64,000 nt of DNA from contig JAIOYK010000027.1 in NCBI GenBank assembly GCA_021741145.1, positions 1 through 64,000 on the forward strand, written 5' to 3'. Shown one piece after another: positions 7,574 to 14,295 of this stretch. Positions within the stretch are counted from its first letter, which is position 1; each line of letters begins with the position of its first letter. The position numbers were made by a program, and so were the translations under genes. The stretch is from Rhodospirillum sp. GTDB taxonomy: Bacteria > Pseudomonadota > Alphaproteobacteria > Rhodospirillales > Rhodospirillaceae. The notes under the pieces were generated by a model that searched no databases, was not told where the DNA came from, and was given only the letters and a program-made list of their open reading frames with translations.

Positions 7574-8342
7574 GCCGGTGAAAACGGGGCGGGGCCTGTA
7601 TCCAGCGGCCATCAAGGTCCTGTCGGTGGTCGGGCTTCTGGTCGCCTGGGTCGTTGGAGCCGCCTTGACCCGGGATCCCATGCTGCTGCCCCAACCCTGG
7701 GTCCTGTTTCCCCTGTTCAAGGCGGAACTGCTCTCCGGTGTCCTCCCCGTCAACCTCTGGGCGACCCTGGTCCGGGTGGTCTGGGCCTTCGTCCTGGCCA
7801 TGGGAGTGGGGGGGATCCTGGGCTATGCCATGGGTCGGTGGGAAAAGGTGAACCGCTGGCTGGATCCCTGGCTCGTGGTTTTCCTCAATCTGCCCGCCCT
7901 GGTGTTGATCGTCCTTTGTTATCTGTGGATTGGCCTGAACGAGACGGCGGCTGTCCTGGCCGTGACCTTGAACAAGGTCCCCTCCGTCGCCACGGTTATC
8001 CGCGAGGGCGCCCGGGCCAGGGATCCGGACTTGGAGGCCATGGCCCAGGTCTTCCGCATGTCCGCTTTCCGGCGGATCCGCCATGTGGTCCTGCCCCAAT
8101 TGGCGCCCTTCATCGTCGCCGCGGCCCGCTCGGGCATGGCGGTCATCTGGAAGATCGTTCTGGTGGTGGAATTCTTGGGGCGTTCCAACGGCGTGGGCTT
8201 TCAGATCCACCTCTATTTCCAGCAATTCGACGTGGCCATGGTCCTGGTCTACGCCCTGTCCTTCGTCGCCGTGATGCTGGCGGTGGAATGGGCCGTCCTG
8301 CAACCCTTTGAACGGCGCGTCCGGGTTTGGAGGGGCACATGA
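7566..8342 (+). CDS. ABC transporter permease, SsuC type
   Basis: Encodes an inner-membrane permease of about 258 residues with around six membrane segments and the cytoplasmic EAA loop near 'DPDLEAMAQVFRMSAFRRIRHVVLPQLAPF'. The start is uncertain. TTG at 7566 overlaps the binding-protein gene by 8 bp, GTG at 7578 lies just after its stop, and ATG codons further up lie deeper inside the preceding gene. No strong ribosome binding site decides between them. The stop overlaps the ATPase start (ATGA), indicating one operon. Confidence 0.78.
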   Translation: MSEPVKTGRGLYPAAIKVLSVVGLLVAWVVGAALTRDPMLLPQPWVLFPLFKAELLSGVLPVNLWATLVRVVWAFVLAMGVGGILGYAMGRWEKVNRWLDPWLVVFLNLPALVLIVLCYLWIGLNETAAVLAVTLNKVPSVATVIREGARARDPDLEAMAQVFRMSAFRRIRHVVLPQLAPFIVAAARSGMAVIWKIVLVVEFLGRSNGVGFQIHLYFQQFDVAMVLVYALSFVAVMLAVEWAVLQPFERRVRVWRGT

Positions 8343-8995
8343 TCCGGGTGGAGGTCGAGTCCAAGGTCCAGGGGAGCAAGGAGATCCTGCGCGATGTCCG
8401 CTTCCAAGTGGATCAAGGAGAGGTTCTGGCCATCCTCGGCCCCTCGGGAATCGGCAAGTCCACCCTTCTGCGTATCTGCGCGGGGATTGATCGCCGCTTT
8501 CAGGGCCGGGTGGAGCGGCCCGAGCGCCTCGCCATGGTCTTCCAGGAACCGGTCCTTCTGCCCTGGCGGAGCGCGGTGGACAACCTGACCCTGACCGTGA
8601 AGGGCCTGACCCGGGAGGCCGCCCTGGCCGCCTTGGCCCGCGTCGGGTTGGCGGACCGGGCGGAGGCCTATCCCCGTCAGCTCTCCCTGGGTCAGCAACG
8701 GCGGGTGGCCCTGGCCCGGGCCTTCCGCGCCCAACCGGACGTTCTTTTGCTCGACGAGCCCTTCGCCTCCCTCGACAGGGCCAGCGCGGAGGATATGATC
8801 GCCTTGACCGAGGCGCTGATCGCCGAGACCCGTCCCGCGATCCTGTTCGTCACCCATTCGGAGGCGGAGGCGGCGCGGTTGGCGACCCGGATCATCCGCC
8901 TGTCCGGTCAGCCCGCGACCCTGGATTCGACCTCCGTTCCGCCCGTTCCGCCCGGCGCTCCGCCGTCCCCCACCGCCATGGAGACCGCCCCATGA
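8339..8995 (+). CDS. ABC transporter ATP-binding protein, SsuB type
   Basis: Encodes a 218-residue ATPase that powers the SsuABC-like importer. It has Walker A GPSGIGKST, Q-loop MVFQEP, signature LSLGQQRRVALARA, Walker B VLLLDEP and a switch His in FVTHSEAEA. The C-terminal tail is Pro/Ser-rich and probably unstructured. ATG at 8339 overlaps the permease stop, with GGAGG at a good distance upstream. The stop overlaps the next ATPase gene by 4 bp, tying this importer to the Ped-like exporter pair in a single transcript. Confidence 0.82.
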   Translation: MIRVEVESKVQGSKEILRDVRFQVDQGEVLAILGPSGIGKSTLLRICAGIDRRFQGRVERPERLAMVFQEPVLLPWRSAVDNLTLTVKGLTREAALAALARVGLADRAEAYPRQLSLGQQRRVALARAFRAQPDVLLLDEPFASLDRASAEDMIALTEALIAETRPAILFVTHSEAEAARLATRIIRLSGQPATLDSTSVPPVPPGAPPSPTAMETAP

Positions 8996-9729
8996 CCGTC
9001 CCGTCCACCGTCGCCCTGTCCGTGGAGGACGTCCGCTTCCATTATGGACCCAAGCAGGCCCTGGGTGGGGTCTCCTTCACGGTCGAGGCTGGAACCTTCC
9101 GGGCCTTGCTCGGCCCCAACGGGGCGGGGAAATCCACCCTGTTCTCCCTGTTGACCCGCCTTCTGGTGGCGCCGGAGGGTCGGATTTCCGTCGCCGGGCA
9201 TGACCTCGCCAAATCCCCCCGGGCGGCCTTGGCGCGCATGGGGGTGGTCTTTCAGCAGCCGACCCTGGACCTGGATTTGTCCGTGCGTCAGTCCCTCCAT
9301 TATTTCGCCGGACTCCATGGCATGGCGGGCAAACGGGCCGGAGTGGCCATCGACGCCGCCCTGGACCGTCTGGGCATGCGTGAACGCGCCGGAGAGACGG
9401 TGCGCGCGCTCAACGGTGGTCACCGGCGCCGTATGGAGATCGCCCGGGCCTTGATCCACGACCCCGCGGTCCTGCTCCTCGACGAGCCAACCGTGGGCCT
9501 GGACGCGGCCAGCCGCCGGGCGATCACCGCCCATGTCCATGACTTGGCGGCGGGGGGGATGGCCGTGCTTTGGGCGACGCATCTGGTGGACGAGATCAAG
9601 GATGGGGATCGGGTGGTGGTGCTCCACCGCGGTCTGATCCTGGCCGACGCCTCGGCCAAGGAGGTCGCCGGGGAGGGCTCCCTGGCCGATGCCTTCCTGC
9701 GTATGACCGGCGAGGAGGACGCGGCATGA
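8992..9729 (+). CDS. PQQ-associated ABC transporter ATP-binding protein (PedA-like)
   Basis: Encodes a 245-residue ATPase of the DrrA/NodI-like exporter class that pairs with an ABC-2 permease in PQQ alcohol dehydrogenase clusters (Ped system of Pseudomonas). Walker A is GPNGAGKST, Q-loop VVFQQPTLD, Walker B VLLLDEPTVGLD and switch WATHLVDE. The signature is LNGGHRRRMEIARA, deviating from the usual LSGGQ, as is common in this subfamily. It overlaps the preceding and following genes by 4 bp each. Confidence 0.8.
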   Translation: MTVPSTVALSVEDVRFHYGPKQALGGVSFTVEAGTFRALLGPNGAGKSTLFSLLTRLLVAPEGRISVAGHDLAKSPRAALARMGVVFQQPTLDLDLSVRQSLHYFAGLHGMAGKRAGVAIDAALDRLGMRERAGETVRALNGGHRRRMEIARALIHDPAVLLLDEPTVGLDAASRRAITAHVHDLAAGGMAVLWATHLVDEIKDGDRVVVLHRGLILADASAKEVAGEGSLADAFLRMTGEEDAA

Positions 9730-10520
9730 GCATCTATCTGATCGCCCTGAAGGCCATCGTCACCCGTGAATCCCTGCGGTTCTTCAGCCAGCGTTGGCGG
9801 TTCGTGGCCGCCCTGGTGCGTCCCCTGGTCTGGTTGCTGGTTTTCGCCGCCGGATTCCGGGCGGCCCTAGGCCTGTCTATCATCCCACCCTATCAGACCT
9901 ATATCACCTACGAGGTCTATATCGTGCCGGGGCTCTGTGGCATGATCCAATTGTTCAATGGCATGCAGTCCTCCCTCTCCCTGGTCTATGACCAGGAAAT
10001 GGGGGCCATGCGTCTGCTGCTGACCTCGCCCTTGCCCCGGGGCTGGCTGTTGTTTTGCAAGCTGTTGGCGGGGGTGGTCGTGTCCATCGCCCAAATCTGG
10101 GTCTTCCTGGCCCTCGCCTGGGCCATGGGCATCGACATGGAGCCCCTGGGCTATCTCGCCGTGCTGCCGGTCCTGGTGCTCACCGGGCTGATGTTGGGGG
10201 CCTTGGGGCTGCTGATCTCGTCGACCATCAAGCAGTTGGAGAACTTCGCCGGGGTCATGAACTTCGTCATCTTTCCCATGTTCTTTCTCTCTTCCGCCCT
10301 CTATCCCCTGTGGAAAATGGGCGAAAGCTCCCCCCTGCTGCGGGATATTTGCGCGTTCAATCCCTTCACTCACGCCGTCGAGGCCATCCGCTTCGCCCTT
10401 TATCTGCAGTGGAACGGCGCGGCGATGGCCTGGACCGTGGGAAGCTTCGTCGTGTTCCTGGTCCTCGCGCTATGGGGCTACGACCCGGCCCGCGCGCTCA
10501 TGCGACGAAAGACGCGGTAG
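9726..10520 (+). CDS. PQQ-associated ABC-2 type permease (PedC-like)
   Basis: Encodes a 264-residue ABC-2 family permease with about six membrane segments, partner of the PedA-like ATPase. The ATG at 9726 overlaps the ATPase stop. Characteristic parts are 'GLCGMIQLFNGMQSSLSLVYDQEMGAMRLLLTSPLPR' in the cytoplasmic loop and 'NFVIFPMFFLSSALYPLWKM' near the C-terminus (long motifs referred to by key residues). It is the last gene of the operon, followed by a hairpin at 10535-10557. The exported substrate is unknown. Confidence 0.78.
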   Translation: MSIYLIALKAIVTRESLRFFSQRWRFVAALVRPLVWLLVFAAGFRAALGLSIIPPYQTYITYEVYIVPGLCGMIQLFNGMQSSLSLVYDQEMGAMRLLLTSPLPRGWLLFCKLLAGVVVSIAQIWVFLALAWAMGIDMEPLGYLAVLPVLVLTGLMLGALGLLISSTIKQLENFAGVMNFVIFPMFFLSSALYPLWKMGESSPLLRDICAFNPFTHAVEAIRFALYLQWNGAAMAWTVGSFVVFLVLALWGYDPARALMRRKTR

Positions 10521-10534
10521 GGGGCATCCCTGTG

Positions 10535-10557
10535 AGGCGGGGCATCGTGTCCCGCCT
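10535..10557 (+). terminator. Hairpin after the PedC-like gene
   Basis: AGGCGGG (10535-10541) pairs with CCCGCCT (10551-10557) across a 9-base loop, 14 bases after the stop codon. Only a TTGG follows, so it is a weak intrinsic terminator or an mRNA end stabiliser. Confidence 0.45.
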
Positions 10558-10606
10558 TGGATCGGCCCACTCACCCTGGCTCTGGCGACCTAAGTCACAA
10601 GAAATG

Positions 10607-10625
10607 AACGTTATAACATAACGTT
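10607..10625. promoter_or_regulatory. Operator-like inverted repeat upstream of gfa
   Basis: AACGTTA (10607-10613), spacer TAACA, TAACGTT (10619-10625): a perfect 7-bp inverted repeat in an AT-rich patch between two GC-rich genes. The 19-bp size suits a dimeric repressor or activator. No regulator gene is adjacent, so the binding factor is unknown. Confidence 0.55.
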
Positions 10626-10959
10626 AGAGACCGAACTTCGCAAAAACGCCCACCTTCCTCCGTGTTGCCGCTTTTCCCCTTTTCCCTGATTTTGGTGTCG
10701 AGGGCCGGGATGGCGCGTGTCAGCGCCATCGATCAATCCCAAGACAGATAAAGACCGTGGGACGATCCTCTGGCGAGGGCTTTGTCGAAGGTTTTATGCC
10801 TTTCGAGCCTGAAGGGCCGCCCGGTGGGTGGACCCCGCCCGATCCATCGAACCGCCCAATGGAAAGGGACGGAATGACATGTTTGGTTTTTTGAAAAACC
10901 TATTTGGTGCGGAACAAGCGACGACGGCGCCCGAGCGCCCGACTCAAGGGAGGAATTCC

Positions 10960-11529
10960 ATGGTGAAATTGCATCCGTCCATCGACAACGGCTTCGGCGC
11001 GGCCACGCCCGACTTCGCCGGTGGCACCCTGACCTGCAAATGCGCGAGCAATCCGGTCACCGTCAAGATCAAGTCCCAGGTGGCGCATAACCACGCCTGC
11101 GGTTGCACCAAGTGCTGGAAGCCCGAGGGCGCGATCTTCTCGCAGATCGCCGTGGTCGGTCGCGACGCCGTCGAGGTCGTCTCTGGCGCCGACAAGCTGG
11201 TCGTGGTGGACCCCAATGCCGCCATCCAGCGCCACGCTTGCAAGGATTGTGGTGTTCACATGTATGGCCGCATCGAGAACACGGGCCATCCCTTCTATGG
11301 CCTGGACTTCGTGCATACCGAACTGAGCAGCGAGGCCGGTTGGGCTCCGCCGGAATTCGCCGCCTTCGTCTCCTCGATCATCGAGAGCGGCGTGAACCCG
11401 GACAGCATGGGAGAAATCCGCGCCCGTTTGGTCGAACTGGGCCTGCAGCCCTATGATGCCCTCTCTCCCCCGCTGATGGACGCCATCGCGACCCATATCG
11501 CCAAGCAGAGCGGCGCCCTCGCGTCCTGA
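10960..11529 (+). CDS. gfa: S-(hydroxymethyl)glutathione synthase (glutathione-dependent formaldehyde-activating enzyme)
   Basis: Encodes Gfa, which promotes addition of formaldehyde to glutathione, feeding the glutathione-dependent formaldehyde oxidation route in the cytoplasm. The 189-residue protein shows the zinc-binding cysteines of the family: [27 protein letters not shown] and [17 protein letters not shown]. The remainder closely follows known Gfa proteins to the C-terminal '[17 protein letters not shown]'. ATG at 10960 has AAGGGAGGA at ideal spacing; an in-frame ATG at 10879 would add 27 residues ([10 protein letters not shown]...) and is a less likely alternative. Its place next to a Xox/PQQ locus fits removal of formaldehyde made from methanol. 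Confidence 0.9.
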   Translation: MVKLHPSIDNGFGAATPDFAGGTLTCKCASNPVTVKIKSQVAHNHACGCTKCWKPEGAIFSQIAVVGRDAVEVVSGADKLVVVDPNAAIQRHACKDCGVHMYGRIENTGHPFYGLDFVHTELSSEAGWAPPEFAAFVSSIIESGVNPDSMGEIRARLVELGLQPYDALSPPLMDAIATHIAKQSGALAS

Positions 11530-11538
11530 TGTTTGGAT

Positions 11539-11571
11539 CCCTTCCGGCCGGTCCGACCCCCGCCGGAAGGG
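11539..11571 (+). terminator. Probable terminator of gfa
   Basis: CCCTTCCGGC (11539-11548) and GCCGGAAGGG (11562-11571) form a perfect 10-bp stem, 10 bases after the gfa stop. It is followed by GCTTTCCGTTCCGTTTT, a modest T-rich tail. Confidence 0.65.
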
Positions 11572-11653
11572 GCTTTCCGTTCCGTTTTCCTGGCCGAATG
11601 CCTATGATGGCGGGTCGGGCCCGGGAGAGGGGCGGAGCGGGAGAGGAAGACGC

Positions 11654-13252
11654 ATGAGACGTCGCTTGCGGCCCCTTACCAGTCTGCGGGCCAAGTTGGG
11701 GATCGGATCGGGCCTTTTGGGGGCGGTCGCCGTTCTGGCTTGTATGCTCGCCGTCGTGGGAGTCGCCCGGGTTTCCCAGCGGGTCGAGGCCGCCCTGGAG
11801 GCGGAACGCCGGGTCGAGCGCTATGCCGTCCTCTCCACCCAGATTACCACCTTCATGGTCATTTCCGTCGAGGCCTTGCAATCGGGTCTGGATGCCGACG
11901 CCCGGGCCGATCGCCTCTCGTCCCTAATTCAGTCGATCCACGGCACCTTCAACACCATCCACGCCGACATTGCCGGTGCCCTGACGGAAGCCCACCGGAT
12001 GGGCGTCGACGACCTGCCCCGGCGGGAGACCCAAGGGATGACCGTCACCCGCATGGAAGCCCTGTTCAACGCCGCCGCGCGGGCCTTGACCAGCCCCTCC
12101 GGACCGGCTCCCCAGCGGGCCACCGTCGATGGCTTTTCCCTGGCGTTCGATCCCCTGTTGAACGCCGCCATTTCCGAGGAAACCCGTGCCCGGGAAACCA
12201 TCCTGCGCGCCATCGAGCACGCCGGCGGCCTGTTGACGGCGACGGCGGTCGCCGGAGCCCTGGCCGCGGTGGTTCTGGTTGTCCTGTTCCATGGCTTGGT
12301 CACGGGGCCCCTCCTGCGGCGCGTGAACCTGTTGCGGGGGGCCTCCCGGGACATTGGGCGGGGAGATTTTTCCGTCTCCCTGCCCGGGTTGGAGGCGGGA
12401 GATGACGAGGTCGGCCAACTCTTCCATGAGACCAATCGCATGGCCGGTGCCCTGGCCCGGCGGGAGGCCGACGTGCGCGCCGAATGGACCCGCTTGAACG
12501 AGACCATCGGTGAACGGACCGAGGATCTCCGTCGGGCCAACGAGGCCCTGTCCCGGGCCGACGCCGACCGGCGGCGCTTTTTCGCCGACATCAGTCACGA
12601 ATTGCGCACCCCTCTGACGGTGATCACCATGGAAGCAGAGTTGGGCCTGGGCGTCGGGGGAGAGGGCGAAGCCAATTTCACCACCATTCTGAACCGGGCC
12701 CGGCGCCTGAACCGGCGGATCGATGACCTGCTCCGGGTGGCACGCTCGGACAGTGGCCAGATTACCCTGGCGTCCTTGCCTTTCGACCTGACCACCGCCG
12801 CGGCCGAGGCCGTGGCCGACGCCCGCTCCCGGGTGGCCGCCGCCGGGATGACCCTCGAACTGGCGCCCGCGCCGGAAGTTCCGGTGATTGGCGATATGAA
12901 TTGGACCCGGCAGATCACCGCCGATTTGATCGATAACGCCGTGCGCCACGCCCGGGAGGGACAGGCCATCCGGGTCGAGCTGGAACCCGGGGAGGACTTG
13001 GGCCGCCTGCGGGTCCTCGACAATGGTCCGGGCATCGCCGACGCGGACCGGGTCGCGGTGTTCGAGCGCTTCACCCAGGGCCGGGGCAAGGGCCGCTCCG
13101 AGGGCTATGGCATTGGTCTGTCCCTGGCCCAATGGGTGATCGAGGGGCAGGGCGGAGTTATCGAGGTGATCAGCCCCGTTCCCGAGGACGCCCGTCTGGG
13201 ACACCTGCCGGGGACCATGGTGGTCCTGGGCTTGCCCACCGATTCCCTGTAA
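11654..13252 (+). CDS. Membrane-bound sensor histidine kinase
   Basis: Encodes a 532-residue two-component sensor. Membrane segments lie near residues 15-38 and 192-214, bounding a periplasmic domain of about 150 residues without recognised ligand motif. A HAMP region follows (about 215-270), then HisKA with the phospho-acceptor in FADISHELRTPL, then an ATPase domain with N box DLIDNAVRHA, G1 DNGPGIAD and G2 GYGIGLSLA. It is preceded by GAGAGGAAG and followed after 10 bp by an OmpR-type regulator. The pair sits between gfa and pqqA, so control of the PQQ/methanol genes is likely by position, as for MxbDM or MxcQE in methylotrophs. The signal is unknown. Confidence 0.82.
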   Translation: MRRRLRPLTSLRAKLGIGSGLLGAVAVLACMLAVVGVARVSQRVEAALEAERRVERYAVLSTQITTFMVISVEALQSGLDADARADRLSSLIQSIHGTFNTIHADIAGALTEAHRMGVDDLPRRETQGMTVTRMEALFNAAARALTSPSGPAPQRATVDGFSLAFDPLLNAAISEETRARETILRAIEHAGGLLTATAVAGALAAVVLVVLFHGLVTGPLLRRVNLLRGASRDIGRGDFSVSLPGLEAGDDEVGQLFHETNRMAGALARREADVRAEWTRLNETIGERTEDLRRANEALSRADADRRRFFADISHELRTPLTVITMEAELGLGVGGEGEANFTTILNRARRLNRRIDDLLRVARSDSGQITLASLPFDLTTAAAEAVADARSRVAAAGMTLELAPAPEVPVIGDMNWTRQITADLIDNAVRHAREGQAIRVELEPGEDLGRLRVLDNGPGIADADRVAVFERFTQGRGKGRSEGYGIGLSLAQWVIEGQGGVIEVISPVPEDARLGHLPGTMVVLGLPTDSL

Positions 13253-13262
13253 TCTGATCTCC

Positions 13263-13973
13263 ATGAACGACATGCCAGAATCCAGCCCGAAGCGGGCCAC
13301 CATCCTTCTGCTGGACGACGATCCGGAGATCACCTCGGCCCTTGCCCGGGGGTTGGCCCTGCATGGCTATGACACCATCGCCGTGAACCGCGTCGATCAC
13401 GCCCTGGAGCGGTTGAGGACCGCGGAGGTGAGCGCGGCCATCGTTGATTCCATGCTGGGCGAGGAAAGCGGCATCACCTTTGTCCGCGCCGCCAGGGGAG
13501 AGGGCTACGCGAGGCCCCTGCTCATGCTCAGCGCGCTGGCGGAGGTGGAGGACCGGGCCCGGGGTCTGGAGGCCGGGGCCGACGACTACATCGTGAAACC
13601 CTTTTCCTTCGAGGAACTGGTGGCCCGCCTGCGGGTGCAGGAACGCCGGGCCCGGGGCAAGGGTCGACCCAAGGTGAAGCTGGATAAGGCCACCCGCCGG
13701 ATCCTCGCCGGTGACCGCGAGGTGACCCTGACGGAGCGGGAGTTCGCCCTGCTTGATGTTCTCATTGGGCGCTCGGGCACGGTGCTGTCCCGGGGCGAAC
13801 TGTTCGACATGCTGTGGATGGGAGAAGGGGCGTCGGCCGAAAACGTGGTTGACGTCTACATGGGCTACCTGCGGCGCAAGCTGGCCCCCATGACCGATTT
13901 CGGCTTCGAGATCCGGACCATTCGAAACCGGGGCTTTGTCCTGGCCTTCAGCCGGGAGAAGGACATCTCTTAA
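13263..13973 (+). CDS. OmpR-family response regulator
   Basis: Encodes a 236-residue regulator with an N-terminal receiver and a C-terminal winged helix. The receiver shows the acidic cluster LLLDDDPE, the phosphorylation Asp in AAIVDSMLGEESG and the conserved Lys in DDYIVKPFSFEEL. The DNA-binding part has LTEREFALLDVLI and NVVDVYMGYLRRKL, ending in 'IRTIRNRGFVL'. It is the cognate partner of the adjacent kinase. The promoter box of pqqA begins at 13969 and overlaps its last codons, making this protein a natural candidate to bind that box. Confidence 0.84.
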   Translation: MNDMPESSPKRATILLLDDDPEITSALARGLALHGYDTIAVNRVDHALERLRTAEVSAAIVDSMLGEESGITFVRAARGEGYARPLLMLSALAEVEDRARGLEAGADDYIVKPFSFEELVARLRVQERRARGKGRPKVKLDKATRRILAGDREVTLTEREFALLDVLIGRSGTVLSRGELFDMLWMGEGASAENVVDVYMGYLRRKLAPMTDFGFEIRTIRNRGFVLAFSREKDIS

Positions 13974-14001
13974 TTTTTCTTAGAACATCCCTTTTGACCG
14001 G
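13969..14001 (+). promoter_or_regulatory. Promoter box upstream of pqqA (copy B)
   Basis: CTTAATTTTTCTTAGAA (13969-13985), a 6-base spacer, TTTTGACCGG (13992-14001): the same arrangement as copy A at 3961-3993. TTGACC (13994-13999) with GAGAAT (14017-14022) at 17-bp spacing gives a plausible promoter about 75 bases before the pqqA start. The box starts inside the last codons of the response-regulator gene. Confidence 0.72.
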
Positions 14002-14098
14002 ACGGCTGTAGAAATGGAGAATACTAAAACCGTTCCTACCCTATGTACCGTTCCGAAAGTTTACCAACGAATCAAAGTAATCATAAGGGAGAGTTCTC

Positions 14099-14194
14099 AT
14101 GACTTGGACCGCGCCGATTGTTGAAGAAATTGCCTGTGGCATGGAAATCAACATGTATGCGTCCGAAGGAGACGGGGAAGATTTCCCCTACTAA
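14099..14194 (+). CDS. pqqA: PQQ precursor peptide PqqA
   Basis: Encodes the 31-residue ribosomal precursor from which the cofactor pyrroloquinoline quinone is made. The Glu and Tyr that are cross-linked and excised are in EINMY (residues 16-20), with the family's E-x3-Y spacing. The N-terminus MTWTAPIVEEI is also typical. AAGGGAGAG lies 5-6 bases before the ATG. The gene has its own promoter box and is separated from pqqE by a hairpin, consistent with the high expression of pqqA relative to enzyme genes in other bacteria. Confidence 0.93.
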   Translation: MTWTAPIVEEIACGMEINMYASEGDGEDFPY

Positions 14195-14223
14195 GAAAGC
14201 GGGTTTTTTCTCTTCGGAAAGAT

Positions 14224-14256
14224 AAGCGCGCGGGAGTGTTAACCTTTCGCGCGCTT
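14224..14256 (+). terminator. Attenuator/terminator hairpin between pqqA and pqqE
   Basis: AAGCGCGCG (14224-14232) pairs with CGCGCGCTT (14248-14256) across a 15-base loop, followed by TTCC. It lies 30 bases after the pqqA stop. Partial termination here would allow excess precursor peptide over PqqE. An upstream TTTTTT tract (14202-14207) adds to the attenuator-like look. Confidence 0.6.
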
Positions 14257-14295
14257 TTCCGTTTGGCCCTTTTCCCTTGAAAGGCCTCGATTCCC

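Larger units (their letters stand above)
10521..10959. other. Intergenic region before gfa
   Basis: The gap contains a hairpin at 10535-10557 that may terminate the upstream operon, then an AT-rich operator-like inverted repeat at 10607-10625, and further on a possible upstream in-frame extension of gfa from 10879. Apart from these, no gene or RNA was recognised. Confidence 0.6.

Noticed and set aside
6602-8995. True sulfonate/taurine importer
   Set aside because: No monooxygenase (ssuD or tauD) is nearby and the genes are coupled to PQQ-associated transport genes; only the general class is asserted.
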